NCBI GenBank assembly: GCA_014894455.1
Contig: JADBLN010000020.1
Coordinates: forward strand, 1-46,028
DNA length: 46,028 bases
DNA from: Acidobacteriota bacterium
GTDB taxonomy: Bacteria; Acidobacteriota; Aminicenantia; Aminicenantales; Saccharicenantaceae
Reading direction: 5' to 3'
Position numbers and translations under genes: made by a program. Shown here piece after piece: positions 7,700-16,977 of the stretch. Numbering within the stretch: position 1 is the stretch's first letter; each line of letters starts with the position of its first letter. A model generated the notes under the pieces. The model made no database searches and had not been told where the DNA came from. It saw nothing but the letters and a program-made list of their open reading frames with translations.

Positions 7700-9850
7700 C
7701 TATTTCAGTCCCATCTCTTTGATGATGTGCGTCGCGCCGGAGAACTTGTCGGTCACCCAGAGGATGTAGCGGACGTCGACGCTGATCGAGCGCTGCAGCT
7801 CGGGGATGATGTAGTAGTCGCCGATGACGCTCTCGTATGTCATGTCGAAGATGATGCCGATCTGTTCGCCCTTGGCGTTGAACGTCGGCGAGCCGGAGCT
7901 GCCGCCGGTGACGTTCGTCGTGTTCAGGAAGCAGGCAGGGACGTCCTTGAGTCGGACGTCCATATAGGGCCCGAAATCCTTGGCTTTCCAGAGGTCCTTG
8001 ACCTTGGCCGGGACTTTGAAGGGAAAGACACCCGTGTCCTTCTCGACGACCCCCCCGACCGTCGTCTGGGGCAGGTAGATGACGGCGTCGCGCGGTTGAT
8101 AGCCCATGACCGGACCGTAAGTGAAGCGGATGGTCCCGTTGGCGTCGGGCGGATAGGTCCCCTTCTTCATCTCGAGGATGGCCGCCTCGTAGGTCATCTT
8201 GAGGTCCGCGCCCTCGCGGCCCATGCCCTTGCTCTCCTCGCGGACACCCTTGAGCTCCTGCTCCATCCCGGCGGCGAGCTTGAGGAAGGGGTCGTCGACG
8301 GCGGCGAGCTGAGCCGGCTTGAGGCCGAGGAGCTCGAGCCTTTTGGCCGGGTCGCCGAGGGACGTCGTGGCGTACATCGCGTCGACGCGGGCGGAGATCT
8401 CGGCGTCGCTGCCCGCGGCCAGCTCCTTCAGCGAGGCGGGCCACTTCGCTTCGTTCGGATGGGCCGCCTTGAGCCGCTTGAGGGTCCACTTCAGGAGCTC
8501 CTTGTCGGTCGCGAAAACGTAGCCGCGCTCGGCCAGCTGGATGCCCTGCTTGATCCGGGGCAGATTGCGTTCCTGGTAGGCCTGTTCCCTGTCCTTATCC
8601 GGCTTCTGGATCTCGGCCACGATGCGCAGGATGTTGTAGGCCTGGGACAGGATGGTCGACCCGCCGAGGACGCCGTTGAGGAGCTCCGTCCTCGACCCGA
8701 AAGCCTTCTGCTTGGCCAGAAAAGCTTCGAGGGCGGCCGGGGCCCCGCCGAACTTCTTGGCCCTCGCGGGGTCGGCGTTGATCCAGTCGAGGAGCTCCTT
8801 CTCCTGGACGGCCTTCCTGGCGACGAGGTCGTACTTCTCAAAGCCCTCGAGCTTTCCCTGCATGTTCTTCAGGCCGTTGTAGAGCCCCTTGACCTGGCCG
8901 GCGTAGCGGATCTCGACCTCCTTGTCGGATTTCCCCGCGTCCTCGTAGAAGCGGATGATGTCCTGAATGTCTTTGATCCTCTTGGCCATGTTCTCCTGGT
9001 CGGCCTTGAGCTCGGGCAGCGCGTAGTTGCGGTAGGTCCGGCCGGGATAGCCCATGACGAAGGTGAAGTCGCCCTCCCGGAAACCGTCGAGCGAGACCTT
9101 CAGCCAAACCTTGGGCTTATAGGGGACGTTCGCCGCGCTGTAATCGGCGGCCGTCCCGTCCGGAGCGACGTAAGCGCGCAGGAAGGAAAAATCGCAGGTG
9201 TGGCGAGGCCACATCCAGTTGTCCGTCTCTCCCCCGAAGTTGCCCAGGTCCTGGGGCGGGGCATAGACGAGCCGGACGTCGCGGATCTGCTTGAACGTGG
9301 TGAGATAATAGGCGTTGCCGCTATACATCGCGGCCAGCGTGCAGCGGAGGTCTTTGCCGGCCTTCTCGGCGGCGGCGATGAGCTCCTTCTGGGCCCTGTC
9401 GTAGGCGTCGTAGCGCTCGCGGGGCGTCATCTTCGGCTTGAAGTAAGCGTTGACCTTGGCCGTAACATCCTCGTAGCCGAGGAGGACGCCGGCCGTATAG
9501 CCCTGGGCCGGGATCTCTTCTCCGCGCGTCCCGGCCAGAAAGCCCGCGTTGATGTAGTCGTTGTCCTTGCTCGAGGCCCTTTGGACGGCCCCGTAGGCGA
9601 CGTGGTGATTGGTCAGGACGAGGCCCTCGGAGCTGACGAACTCGCCCGTCCCGCCGCCGAGGTTGACGACGGCACTCATCAGCCCCGTGCCGTCCTTTTT
9701 ATAAAGGTCATCCGGGTTCATTTGCAGCCCCAAAGCCTTGAGATTGAGGTCTTTCATCTGATGGGGCATCCACATGCCCTCGTCGGCTCCGGCGATGAGG
9801 ACCAGGCCGAGGATCAGGACAAACGTCGCGAAACGGATTCTATGGCGCAT
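7700..9850 (-). CDS. S46 family serine peptidase (dipeptidyl-peptidase 7/11-like)
   Basis: Start MRHRIRFATF... (ATG at 9850; upstream in-frame ATG less likely), GMWMPHQM, LTNHHVAYGAVQ, NFGGETDNWMWPRHTCDFSFLRAYV, TNVTGGSSGSPTFNAKGEQIGIIFD. Confidence 0.92.
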   Translation of the reverse strand: MRHRIRFATFVLILGLVLIAGADEGMWMPHQMKDLNLKALGLQMNPDDLYKKDGTGLMSAVVNLGGGTGEFVSSEGLVLTNHHVAYGAVQRASSKDNDYINAGFLAGTRGEEIPAQGYTAGVLLGYEDVTAKVNAYFKPKMTPRERYDAYDRAQKELIAAAEKAGKDLRCTLAAMYSGNAYYLTTFKQIRDVRLVYAPPQDLGNFGGETDNWMWPRHTCDFSFLRAYVAPDGTAADYSAANVPYKPKVWLKVSLDGFREGDFTFVMGYPGRTYRNYALPELKADQENMAKRIKDIQDIIRFYEDAGKSDKEVEIRYAGQVKGLYNGLKNMQGKLEGFEKYDLVARKAVQEKELLDWINADPARAKKFGGAPAALEAFLAKQKAFGSRTELLNGVLGGSTILSQAYNILRIVAEIQKPDKDREQAYQERNLPRIKQGIQLAERGYVFATDKELLKWTLKRLKAAHPNEAKWPASLKELAAGSDAEISARVDAMYATTSLGDPAKRLELLGLKPAQLAAVDDPFLKLAAGMEQELKGVREESKGMGREGADLKMTYEAAILEMKKGTYPPDANGTIRFTYGPVMGYQPRDAVIYLPQTTVGGVVEKDTGVFPFKVPAKVKDLWKAKDFGPYMDVRLKDVPACFLNTTNVTGGSSGSPTFNAKGEQIGIIFDMTYESVIGDYYIIPELQRSISVDVRYILWVTDKFSGATHIIKEMGLK

Positions 9851-9881
9851 GATCTGCCTCCCGATAAATATTGAAAAACCA

Positions 9882-9910
9882 TATTTAATGGAGAATGCTA
9901 GGGAAGTCAA
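9882..9910 (-). promoter_or_regulatory. Candidate promoter for S46 peptidase
   Basis: Minus strand TTGACT (9905-9910), 17-nt spacer, TAAATA (9882-9887). Confidence 0.4.
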
Positions 9911-9994
9911 CTCCCGAACAAGCCCCATTCAAAACGCCACCCCGTTCTGTTATGATAGAGGTCTTTCCAAATCCGTTTCCAAGAGGACAGCACC

Positions 9995-12691
9995 ATGAAC
10001 GACGTGAACTGGCATTCCCTGGATGTGTCCGAGGCGCTGAAGGCGCTTGAGAGCGACCCCCACCGCGGCCTCTCCGACGACGAGGTCGCCCGCAGGCTCG
10101 CCGCCCACGGACCGAACGAGCTCAAGAAAGAGGACAGAGTCTCGCCGTGGACGATCTTCCTCGGTCAGTTCAAGAACACCCTGATCATCATCCTACTCGT
10201 CGCCACGGTCCTTTCCGCCGCCGTCGGCGAGATCTTCGACGCCGGGCTCATCTTCGTCATCGTCGTCTTCTGCGCCCTGCTGGGCTTCTTCCAGGAATAC
10301 CGCGCTGAAAAAGCCTTGGAGGCCTTGAAAAAGATGCTTTCCCCCACCGTCCGGCTCATCCGGAACGGAAAGGAGCAGGACGTCCCCTCCAAGGACGTCG
10401 TGCCGGGGGACATCCTCCTCCTCGAGGCCGGTTTCAAGATCCCGGCCGACGCCCGCCTCGTCGAGAACGCCTCCCTCAAGTGCGACGAAGCCTCTCTCAC
10501 CGGGGAGTCCATGCCGGTGGCCAAGAATACCGGACGGCTGGCCGCGGCAGTCCGGGTCGCCGACCGCACCAACATCGTCTTCACCGGGACGGTCGTGACC
10601 TACGGCCGCGGCAAGGCGGTCGTGACCTCGACCGGGTCGCAAACGGAATTCGGCAAGATCGCCGAGGAAGTGGCCGCGGTCGAAGTCGATAAAACGCCGC
10701 TCGAGAAGAGGACGGCCGAGATTGGCAAATGGCTGGGCATCATCTCCTTGGGCATCTGCCTCCTCATCACCGTCTTCAGCATCGTCCGCCAGGCCATGGT
10801 CGGGACCGTCGACTTGCCGTTCGTCGTCACGATGATCATGTTCGCCGTCTCGCTCGCCGTCGCCGCGGTTCCCGAGGCCTTGGCCGCCATCGTCACGGGT
10901 GCCCTGGCCATCGGCATGCACCAGATGGCCAAGAACAATGCGTTGATCAGAAAAATGCCCGCCGTCGAGACCCTGGGCTGCACGACGGTCATCTGCTCGG
11001 ACAAGACCGGGACGCTGACCAAGGGGGAGATGACCGTCCGGAAGGTCCACGTCCACGGCCGAACGGTCGTGGTCACGGGCGTCGGCTACGCCCCGGAGGG
11101 CAAATTCGAGGGGCTCGATCCGGAAGACGCCGCCACCCGGGCGGGCTTGGAACTCCTCCTGAAAGCGGGCGTCTTCTGCAACGACTCCTCGCTCGACGAG
11201 AAAGACGGCCGTTGGGCCGTCAAGGGCGACCCGACCGAAGGCGCCCTCGTCGTCGCCGCCGCCAAGTTCGGCCTCAACCCAACCGAGCTCCGCCTGGAGA
11301 ACATCCGTATCGAGGAGATCCCGTTCAGCTCGGAGAGGAAGCGGATGACGACGCTCCACCGCATGCAGGACGGCCGGGTCCTCGCCTTCCTCAAGGGCGC
11401 GCCCGAGCTCGTGCTGGCCGCATCCGACCGGGTCCAGGACGCCGGAGGAGGCCGTGAATTCTCGGCCGGAGAGAAGCAGAGGATCCTCGAAGCGAACGCG
11501 GAGATGGCCAGCGATGCCCTGCGCGTCCTCGGCTTCGCTTGCCGAGAGGTCCGGGAGGGCACGGACGTCCTCGAGGAAACCGTCGAGAAACACATGACCT
11601 TTCTGGGGCTCATGGGCATGATCGACCCGCCGCGGGACGAGGTGAAAGCGGCCATCCAGATCTGCCGGGACATCAAGATCAAGCCGGTCATGATCACGGG
11701 CGACCACAAACTGACGGCCATCGCCGTGGCCAAAGAGATCGGCATCTACCGCGACGGCGACATCGCCCTGAGCGGCGAGGAGCTGGACGCCATGAGCAGC
11801 GAAGAGCTCGAAGGGATCGTCGACCGGACCACGGTCTACGCGCGCGTCTCCCCCATGGACAAGATCAAGATCGTCCGGGCCTGGAAGAAGAAAGGCGAAG
11901 TCGTGGCCATGACCGGCGACGGAGTCAACGACGCCCCGGCCCTCAAGCAGGCCGACATCGGGGTGGCTATGGGCATCACGGGGACGGACGTGGCCAAGGA
12001 AGCCGCCGACATGGTCCTCAACGACGACAACTTCGCCACCATCGTTATGGCCATCGAGCGCGGCCGCTGGATCTACGACAACATCAAAAAATACCTGACC
12101 TATTTGCTCCGCTGCAACATCACCGAGGTCATCGTCATCGGCGGCGCCGTCCTCGCCCTCGGGCCGCACTACCTGCCCCTTCTCCCGGCGGCCATCCTCT
12201 ACATCAACCTCGTCACCGACGGCCTGCCCGCCCTGGCCCTGGGCCTCGCGCCGCCCGACCCGGACATCATGAGTCGACCGCCGCGCGATCCCCGCGAGAA
12301 GGTCTTCACCAAAGACGTCGTCCTCTTTCTGGCCATGGCCGTCCTGATGTGGAGCCCCTTCCTCCTCTTCATCTTCATCCACGACCTCAAGGACATCGTC
12401 CACGCCCGGACCGAGCTTTTCTACTTGTTCCTCATCGTCGAGCTCGTCATCGCCCTGAATTCGCGCTCGCTCCGGTACAGCTTCTTCAAGCTTCGGCCCC
12501 ATAAATGGCTTGTCATCGCCGTCGCCTCCCAAGTCCTCCTCACGGCCGGATTGCTCATGATCCCGTCCATCCGCCGCGGCTTCGGCGTCCTTTTACCGAC
12601 GCCCAAGGACATCGCCATCGCGCTCGCGTTCGGAGCCTTCGTCTTCCTATCAATGGAGGGCATCAAGGCTTATCTGAGGCGGAGGGCGTAA
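9995..12691 (+). CDS. Cation-translocating P-type ATPase (P2A, Ca2+-ATPase-like)
   Basis: N-terminal cation-ATPase motif, TGES (SLTGESMPV), [17 protein letters not shown] (M4), [52 protein letters not shown] (M6). Confidence 0.95.
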   Translation: MNDVNWHSLDVSEALKALESDPHRGLSDDEVARRLAAHGPNELKKEDRVSPWTIFLGQFKNTLIIILLVATVLSAAVGEIFDAGLIFVIVVFCALLGFFQEYRAEKALEALKKMLSPTVRLIRNGKEQDVPSKDVVPGDILLLEAGFKIPADARLVENASLKCDEASLTGESMPVAKNTGRLAAAVRVADRTNIVFTGTVVTYGRGKAVVTSTGSQTEFGKIAEEVAAVEVDKTPLEKRTAEIGKWLGIISLGICLLITVFSIVRQAMVGTVDLPFVVTMIMFAVSLAVAAVPEALAAIVTGALAIGMHQMAKNNALIRKMPAVETLGCTTVICSDKTGTLTKGEMTVRKVHVHGRTVVVTGVGYAPEGKFEGLDPEDAATRAGLELLLKAGVFCNDSSLDEKDGRWAVKGDPTEGALVVAAAKFGLNPTELRLENIRIEEIPFSSERKRMTTLHRMQDGRVLAFLKGAPELVLAASDRVQDAGGGREFSAGEKQRILEANAEMASDALRVLGFACREVREGTDVLEETVEKHMTFLGLMGMIDPPRDEVKAAIQICRDIKIKPVMITGDHKLTAIAVAKEIGIYRDGDIALSGEELDAMSSEELEGIVDRTTVYARVSPMDKIKIVRAWKKKGEVVAMTGDGVNDAPALKQADIGVAMGITGTDVAKEAADMVLNDDNFATIVMAIERGRWIYDNIKKYLTYLLRCNITEVIVIGGAVLALGPHYLPLLPAAILYINLVTDGLPALALGLAPPDPDIMSRPPRDPREKVFTKDVVLFLAMAVLMWSPFLLFIFIHDLKDIVHARTELFYLFLIVELVIALNSRSLRYSFFKLRPHKWLVIAVASQVLLTAGLLMIPSIRRGFGVLLPTPKDIAIALAFGAFVFLSMEGIKAYLRRRA

Positions 12692-13494
12692 TGATGGACC
12701 TTCCCGTCTCATCCTGGCTGGACGCCGGCGCCGTCCGTGTTTCCCGCCGGAGCTTCGCGGTCGAGGCCCCGGGGGAAGAGTTGCTAGGCCGGCTCGAGCA
12801 CGTCTGCCGGGAATTCCGGCCCTTCCCGGAGGCCCGGGCCGCTCTCGTCCGCGAGCCCGTCGACAAGGTCGCGGCAGGGATCATCGGCGGTTACGGCCGT
12901 GTCAGCGGCGCTCCCTGCTACCTCGCTTTCATCGGACGGATGGATTCCGGCCGCGTCCAGGAGTGCGTGGGCTATACCGGCGAGGCCCTTATTCTAGAGG
13001 CGACGGCCCTGGGGCTCGCGACCTGCTGGGTCGGCGGGCTGTTCAAACCGGCCGCCGTCTCTTCGCGCCTCGGACTCTGGGAAAACGAGAAGGTCATCTG
13101 CATCAGCCCGGTCGGATATCCCAAGGCCAAGCCCAGCCTGACCGACAGGACCTTCAAGGCCATTGCCGGGTCGGCCCGCCGGAAGCCCCTCGAGGAGTTA
13201 ATGGAGGGCGGCCGTGTTCCCGAAGGCGGGATGAAGACGGCCGTCGAGGCCGCCCGGCTCTCCCCTTCCGCGAACAACCGTCAACCCTGGCGTTTCCGCA
13301 CCGACGGCCGGGCGGTGACGGTCTTCACGGATAATGACAAAAGGGAATGGAAACTCTCGCGCCGCCTGGACTGCGGAATCGCCATGCTCCACTTCGAGCT
13401 CGGCGCCCGGGCGGCCGGACTCCCGGGAGAATGGGAGTTCCTGGAAGCTCCCGAAGTCGCGCGCTACGTTCTTTCCGCTAATTCTTTTTCTTAG
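12691..13494 (+). CDS. Nitroreductase family protein (TM1586-type tandem nitroreductase-like)
   Basis: [30 protein letters not shown]...GYTGEALILEATALGLATCWVGGLF...AARLSPSANNRQPWRF; TAATG overlap with ATPase stop. Confidence 0.82.
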   Translation: MMDLPVSSWLDAGAVRVSRRSFAVEAPGEELLGRLEHVCREFRPFPEARAALVREPVDKVAAGIIGGYGRVSGAPCYLAFIGRMDSGRVQECVGYTGEALILEATALGLATCWVGGLFKPAAVSSRLGLWENEKVICISPVGYPKAKPSLTDRTFKAIAGSARRKPLEELMEGGRVPEGGMKTAVEAARLSPSANNRQPWRFRTDGRAVTVFTDNDKREWKLSRRLDCGIAMLHFELGARAAGLPGEWEFLEAPEVARYVLSANSFS

Positions 13495-13858
13495 CCGTCC
13501 AAGGGAAAGAACCGAAATCGCCCGCCTGAACCTCTCCGGACATCGTTTCGCCGTCGACCTTGCCCTTGTAGACGAGTACGAACTCGCCCATTCCGCCGCT
13601 GATGGTCACCGTCCATTCGACGTCCTGGCCCTTGACCGTCCCTTCGCCCTTCATCTCCATGCCCTGGGGACCCGCCATCGATACCTTGATCGCTTCCTTG
13701 TCCTGGACGAAGGTCGCGTCGGCCGTCATGTCGCCCTGCGGCGTTTGCGTCGTCGTTATCTCCCAGACGCCGCTGATATCGACGGTGGCCGCCGCGAGGG
13801 CCAGGACCGCCAGCGACCCCAGCGCCAGAATTCCGATCGTCAAACCGCGTAAGCGCAT
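13478..13858 (-). CDS. Small secreted protein, lipocalin-like beta-rich, unknown function
   Basis: 126-aa ORF with signal peptide then DISGVWEITTTQTPQGDMTADATF...VKGQDVEWTVTISGGMGEFVLVYKGKVDGETMSGEV; alternating hydrophobic strands. Confidence 0.75.
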   Translation of the reverse strand: MRLRGLTIGILALGSLAVLALAAATVDISGVWEITTTQTPQGDMTADATFVQDKEAIKVSMAGPQGMEMKGEGTVKGQDVEWTVTISGGMGEFVLVYKGKVDGETMSGEVQAGDFGSFPWTAKKKN

Positions 13859-13966
13859 GTGTGTCTCCTCTCCCGAAATATTCAGCTTCCTTTCTTATAA
13901 CAGACGTCCTCCCCCGTCAAGGCCGGGAGTATCTCCGGCCCTCTTCCCACCCGGAGGGGAAACGTG

Positions 13967-13972
13967 TATAAT
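13967..13972 (+). promoter_or_regulatory. -10 element for tRNA-Pro
   Basis: TATAAT 14 nt upstream of the tRNA 5' end; -35 weak (TTCCCA at 13944-13949). Confidence 0.5.
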
Positions 13973-13986
13973 AAGCCGCTCACGGT

Positions 13987-14061
13987 CGGGGAGTAGCGCA
14001 GCCTGGCTAGCGCACAGCGTTCGGGACGCTGGGGTCGTGGGTTCAAATCCCACCTCCCCGA
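13987..14061 (+). tRNA. tRNA-Pro (anticodon CGG)
   Basis: CGGGGAG...CTCCCCG+A acceptor stem, D arm, anticodon stem CAGCG-TTCGGGA-CGCTG, T arm GTGGG-TTCAAAT-CCCAC; no encoded CCA. Confidence 0.96.
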
Positions 14062-14073
14062 TTTTTTTGTATC

Positions 14074-14433
14074 ATGATCATCAAGTCACTCGGCGACACG
14101 TTTGAATTTTCGGCCGGCGATTCCTCCTTCCTCAAAGAGTTGCTCCATCCGGCCAAGGAATCCTTGGCCATCGGATACAGCCTGGCCCACGCCGTGGTCA
14201 AGCCCGGACAGAAAACCCTGCCTCACAGGCTGAAAAGTGCCGAAGTCTACTACGTCCTCGAAGGCCGGGGCCTGATGCACATCGACGGCGAACGGGCCGA
14301 AGTCGAAGCGGGGCAGGCCGTTTATATCCCACCCCTGGCCGTCCAGTCCATCGAGAACACGGGCGCGAACGACCTCGCGTTCCTCTGCATCGTCGACCCG
14401 GCCTGGCGGGCCGGGGACGAAGAGATTCTCTAG
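14074..14433 (+). CDS. Cupin-domain protein
   Basis: VVKPGQKTLPHRLKSAEVYYVLEGRGLMHIDGERAEVEAGQAVYIPPLAVQSIENTGANDLAFLCIV: cupin motifs 1 and 2. Confidence 0.9.
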   Translation: MIIKSLGDTFEFSAGDSSFLKELLHPAKESLAIGYSLAHAVVKPGQKTLPHRLKSAEVYYVLEGRGLMHIDGERAEVEAGQAVYIPPLAVQSIENTGANDLAFLCIVDPAWRAGDEEIL

Positions 14434-14470
14434 GACAGGACCGGAGCAAGAGATAAGTCCCGAGATCGAC

Positions 14471-15766
14471 ATGAGCCCGGATCCCTCCTATAACCCGCCC
14501 GCCGTTCCTCAGCGGAGTTTCCTGCGCCGCCTCTTCGGACTGCGCAAGCGGTTGAGCTGGAAACAGGCCTTCACGGCCCTCAAGTATCCCAACTACCGGC
14601 TTTGGTTCTGGAGCCAGATGTTCTCGCTGTTCGGAACGTGGATGGAGAGCACGGCCCTGATGTTCCTGGTCTACAAGTTGACCGGCTCTCCCGCCTACCT
14701 CGGTCTCGTCGGCTTCGCGGCGGGCGTCCCCAGCTGGTTCTTCATGCTCTACGCGGGAGTCATCGCCGACAGGATGTCCCGAAGGACATTGATCATCATC
14801 ACCCAGACCAGTATGATGATCTTGGCCTTCGTCATGGCCGCGCTGGCCTTCCTCAACGTCGTCCAGCCTTGGCACATCCTGGTCATCGCCCTGCTGCTCG
14901 GAGTCGCCAACGCTTTCGAAGCCCCGGCGCGCCAGGCGTTCGTCCTGGAGATGGTCGACCTGCCCGACATGACCAACGCCATCGCCCTCAACGGGGCCAT
15001 GTTCAACACGGCCACGGCCGTCGGCCCGGCGGTGGCCGGTGTCGTTTATGCCATTTTCGGACCGGCCTGGTGCTTCACCATCAACGGGATTTCCTTCATC
15101 GCCGTCATCGCGGCTCTCGCCCTCATGAAGCTCAAGCCTTTCGTCCCCAAAGCCGAAAAGACGTCCACGATCGCGGACCTCAAGGAGGGCATCAAGTACG
15201 TCCTGGGACACCCGATGGTCCGGACGATCACGGCCCTGATCGCCATCGTCAGCCTCTTCGGGATCGCCTACGGGATCCTGCTCCCCGCCTGGGCCGTGAA
15301 AATCCTCGGCGGGGACGCGAAAACCAACGGCTTTCTCCAGGCCTCCCGCGGCCTCGGCTCCATGGCCGGAGCTCTCCTCATTGCCAGCCTCGGGCGGTTC
15401 CATTTCCGAGGCAAGCTCCTAACCCTGGGAACGTTGACCATGCCGGTGCTGATTCTTGTCTTCGCTTTCGTCCGCTGGACTCCCCTGTCGCTTCTGCTCC
15501 TGTTCGGCGCCGGTGTATCGCAAATTTTCATTTTTAACTTGTGCAACGCACTCGTCCAGACCTACTCGCCGGATGCCCTGCGCGGGCGGGTCATGGGCGT
15601 CTACGTCTTCGTTTTCTTCGGGACCATGCCCATCGCGGCGCTCGGGATAGGCACGACGGCCCAGCACCTCGGAGAAACCACGGCCGTCCTCATCGGGGCG
15701 TCGGTGATGCTCCTGGCCGCGGTCCTCGTCTGGATCTTCTTCCCCCGCCTTCGCAGACAGGCGTAG
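14471..15766 (+). CDS. MFS transporter (MFS_3 / enterobactin-exporter-like)
   Basis: FTALKYPNYRLWFWSQMFSLFGTWMESTALMFLVYKLTGSPAYLGLVGFAAGVPSWFFMLYAGVIADRMSRRTLIIITQ; multiple TM helices. Confidence 0.93.
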   Translation: MSPDPSYNPPAVPQRSFLRRLFGLRKRLSWKQAFTALKYPNYRLWFWSQMFSLFGTWMESTALMFLVYKLTGSPAYLGLVGFAAGVPSWFFMLYAGVIADRMSRRTLIIITQTSMMILAFVMAALAFLNVVQPWHILVIALLLGVANAFEAPARQAFVLEMVDLPDMTNAIALNGAMFNTATAVGPAVAGVVYAIFGPAWCFTINGISFIAVIAALALMKLKPFVPKAEKTSTIADLKEGIKYVLGHPMVRTITALIAIVSLFGIAYGILLPAWAVKILGGDAKTNGFLQASRGLGSMAGALLIASLGRFHFRGKLLTLGTLTMPVLILVFAFVRWTPLSLLLLFGAGVSQIFIFNLCNALVQTYSPDALRGRVMGVYVFVFFGTMPIAALGIGTTAQHLGETTAVLIGASVMLLAAVLVWIFFPRLRRQA

Positions 15767-15884
15767 CCACTCAACCGAGCTCGGCGGGACTGCGAAGCCC
15801 CTGCCCCGGTCGTACAGGGACCGGGACGGGGAGACCCCGCCCCGCAATCGCAGACAGGAATAAAAAGGCCGCGCGGCACAACCC

Positions 15885-16958
15885 TCAGGACAGCTCGACG
15901 AGCTTGTAGTCGGTCGACCCCAGCCCTATTCTTTTGCCGTGGGCGAGCTGGGCCGACCAGTCGATGTCGTAGCCGGCCCGCAGGGGGTCCTTGCCCCCGC
16001 CCCGCTCGACGATGAGGTCGGCCGTGGCCTTGTCGACCGCGACCGGGTCGAGGGAGGCCAGGATGCCGATGTCGTCGACGATGCGTTTCTGGCTCTTCGA
16101 CATGCAGTCGCAGTCCTTGGTGACCTGGATGAGGAAGTTGACGAAGCCGGCCTTTCCCTTGAAGTGTTCAAAAACGCGGAAGGCGTACTCGGCCAGTTTC
16201 TCCTGGAGGCGGAGCGAGTCCTCGTCCCATTTCATCTTGATGGCGCCGTACTTGCAGACGACGAGACACTCGCCGCAGCCGATGCACTTGGCCGGTTCGA
16301 TGACGACGTGGCCCTCGGCCTGGACGATGGCGGCCTCCGGGCAGAAGGTCCTACAGACGCTGCAGTTCCGGCACTGCTTGGCGTTGACGCGCGGGTGGGT
16401 CACGGAATGCTGGTCGAGCTTCCCCGCCCGCGAGGCACAGCCCATGCCCATGTTCTTGATGGCCGCACCGAGGCCGGTCTGGACGTGCCCGGTGACGTGG
16501 GTCAGGCAGACGAGGGCGTCGGAGTCGAGGATGGCGCTGGCGATCTTGGAGGAAGCGGTCCGGGCCTGGGCGCTCCGCGGCTCCTGCTTGTCGTGGCCGA
16601 TGAGCCCGTCGGCGATGATGACCGGGACACCCGTTGTCTCCGGCGTGAAGCCGTGCGACCAGGCCAGGCGGAGGTGGTCGATCGAGTTCGAGCGGTTGCC
16701 GATATAGAGCGTGTTGGAATCGGTCAGGAAGGCGTGGTGGGTTTTTTGCCGGATCTCCCAGATGAGGCCGGTGAGCCATTGGGGTTTGAGGTAGCCGGTG
16801 TTGCCCACCTCGCCGAAGTGGATCTTGAGGGCGGCGAAATCCCCCTCGGCGATCCTGTCGTTGAGCCCCATGGCCAGATAAGCTTTCTTGGCCTTTTCGG
16901 CCAGGGCATCGGCGGGCTCTTTCGCTTCCGCCGGAATGAAATAGACCTTGCTCTTCAT
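15885..16958 (-). CDS. DUF362 domain protein with two 4Fe-4S clusters
   Basis: MKSKVYFIPAEAKEPADALAEKAKKAYLAMG..., CRNCSVCRTFCPEAAI and CIGCGECLVVCKYGAI ferredoxin motifs. Confidence 0.92.
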   Translation of the reverse strand: MKSKVYFIPAEAKEPADALAEKAKKAYLAMGLNDRIAEGDFAALKIHFGEVGNTGYLKPQWLTGLIWEIRQKTHHAFLTDSNTLYIGNRSNSIDHLRLAWSHGFTPETTGVPVIIADGLIGHDKQEPRSAQARTASSKIASAILDSDALVCLTHVTGHVQTGLGAAIKNMGMGCASRAGKLDQHSVTHPRVNAKQCRNCSVCRTFCPEAAIVQAEGHVVIEPAKCIGCGECLVVCKYGAIKMKWDEDSLRLQEKLAEYAFRVFEHFKGKAGFVNFLIQVTKDCDCMSKSQKRIVDDIGILASLDPVAVDKATADLIVERGGGKDPLRAGYDIDWSAQLAHGKRIGLGSTDYKLVELS

Positions 16959-16977
16959 GGTGAATCCGTTCCTTCCG

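Noticed and set aside
10193-12532. 779-aa minus-strand ORF (and similar long antisense ORFs at 23427-25577, 3271-5265, 14198-15403, 33912-35606, 7694-9874)
   Set aside because: Shadow ORFs opposite well-supported genes. High GC and strong GC3 bias suppress stops on the opposite strand; translations are Asp/Gly/Arg-rich with no domain motifs.
15743-15858. 19-nt imperfect direct repeat (CCCCGCNNTCGCAGACAGG at 15743-15761 and 15840-15858)
   Set aside because: 17 of 19 positions match but the flanks do not; only two copies, one at a coding 3' end. Too weak to call an element without a genome search.
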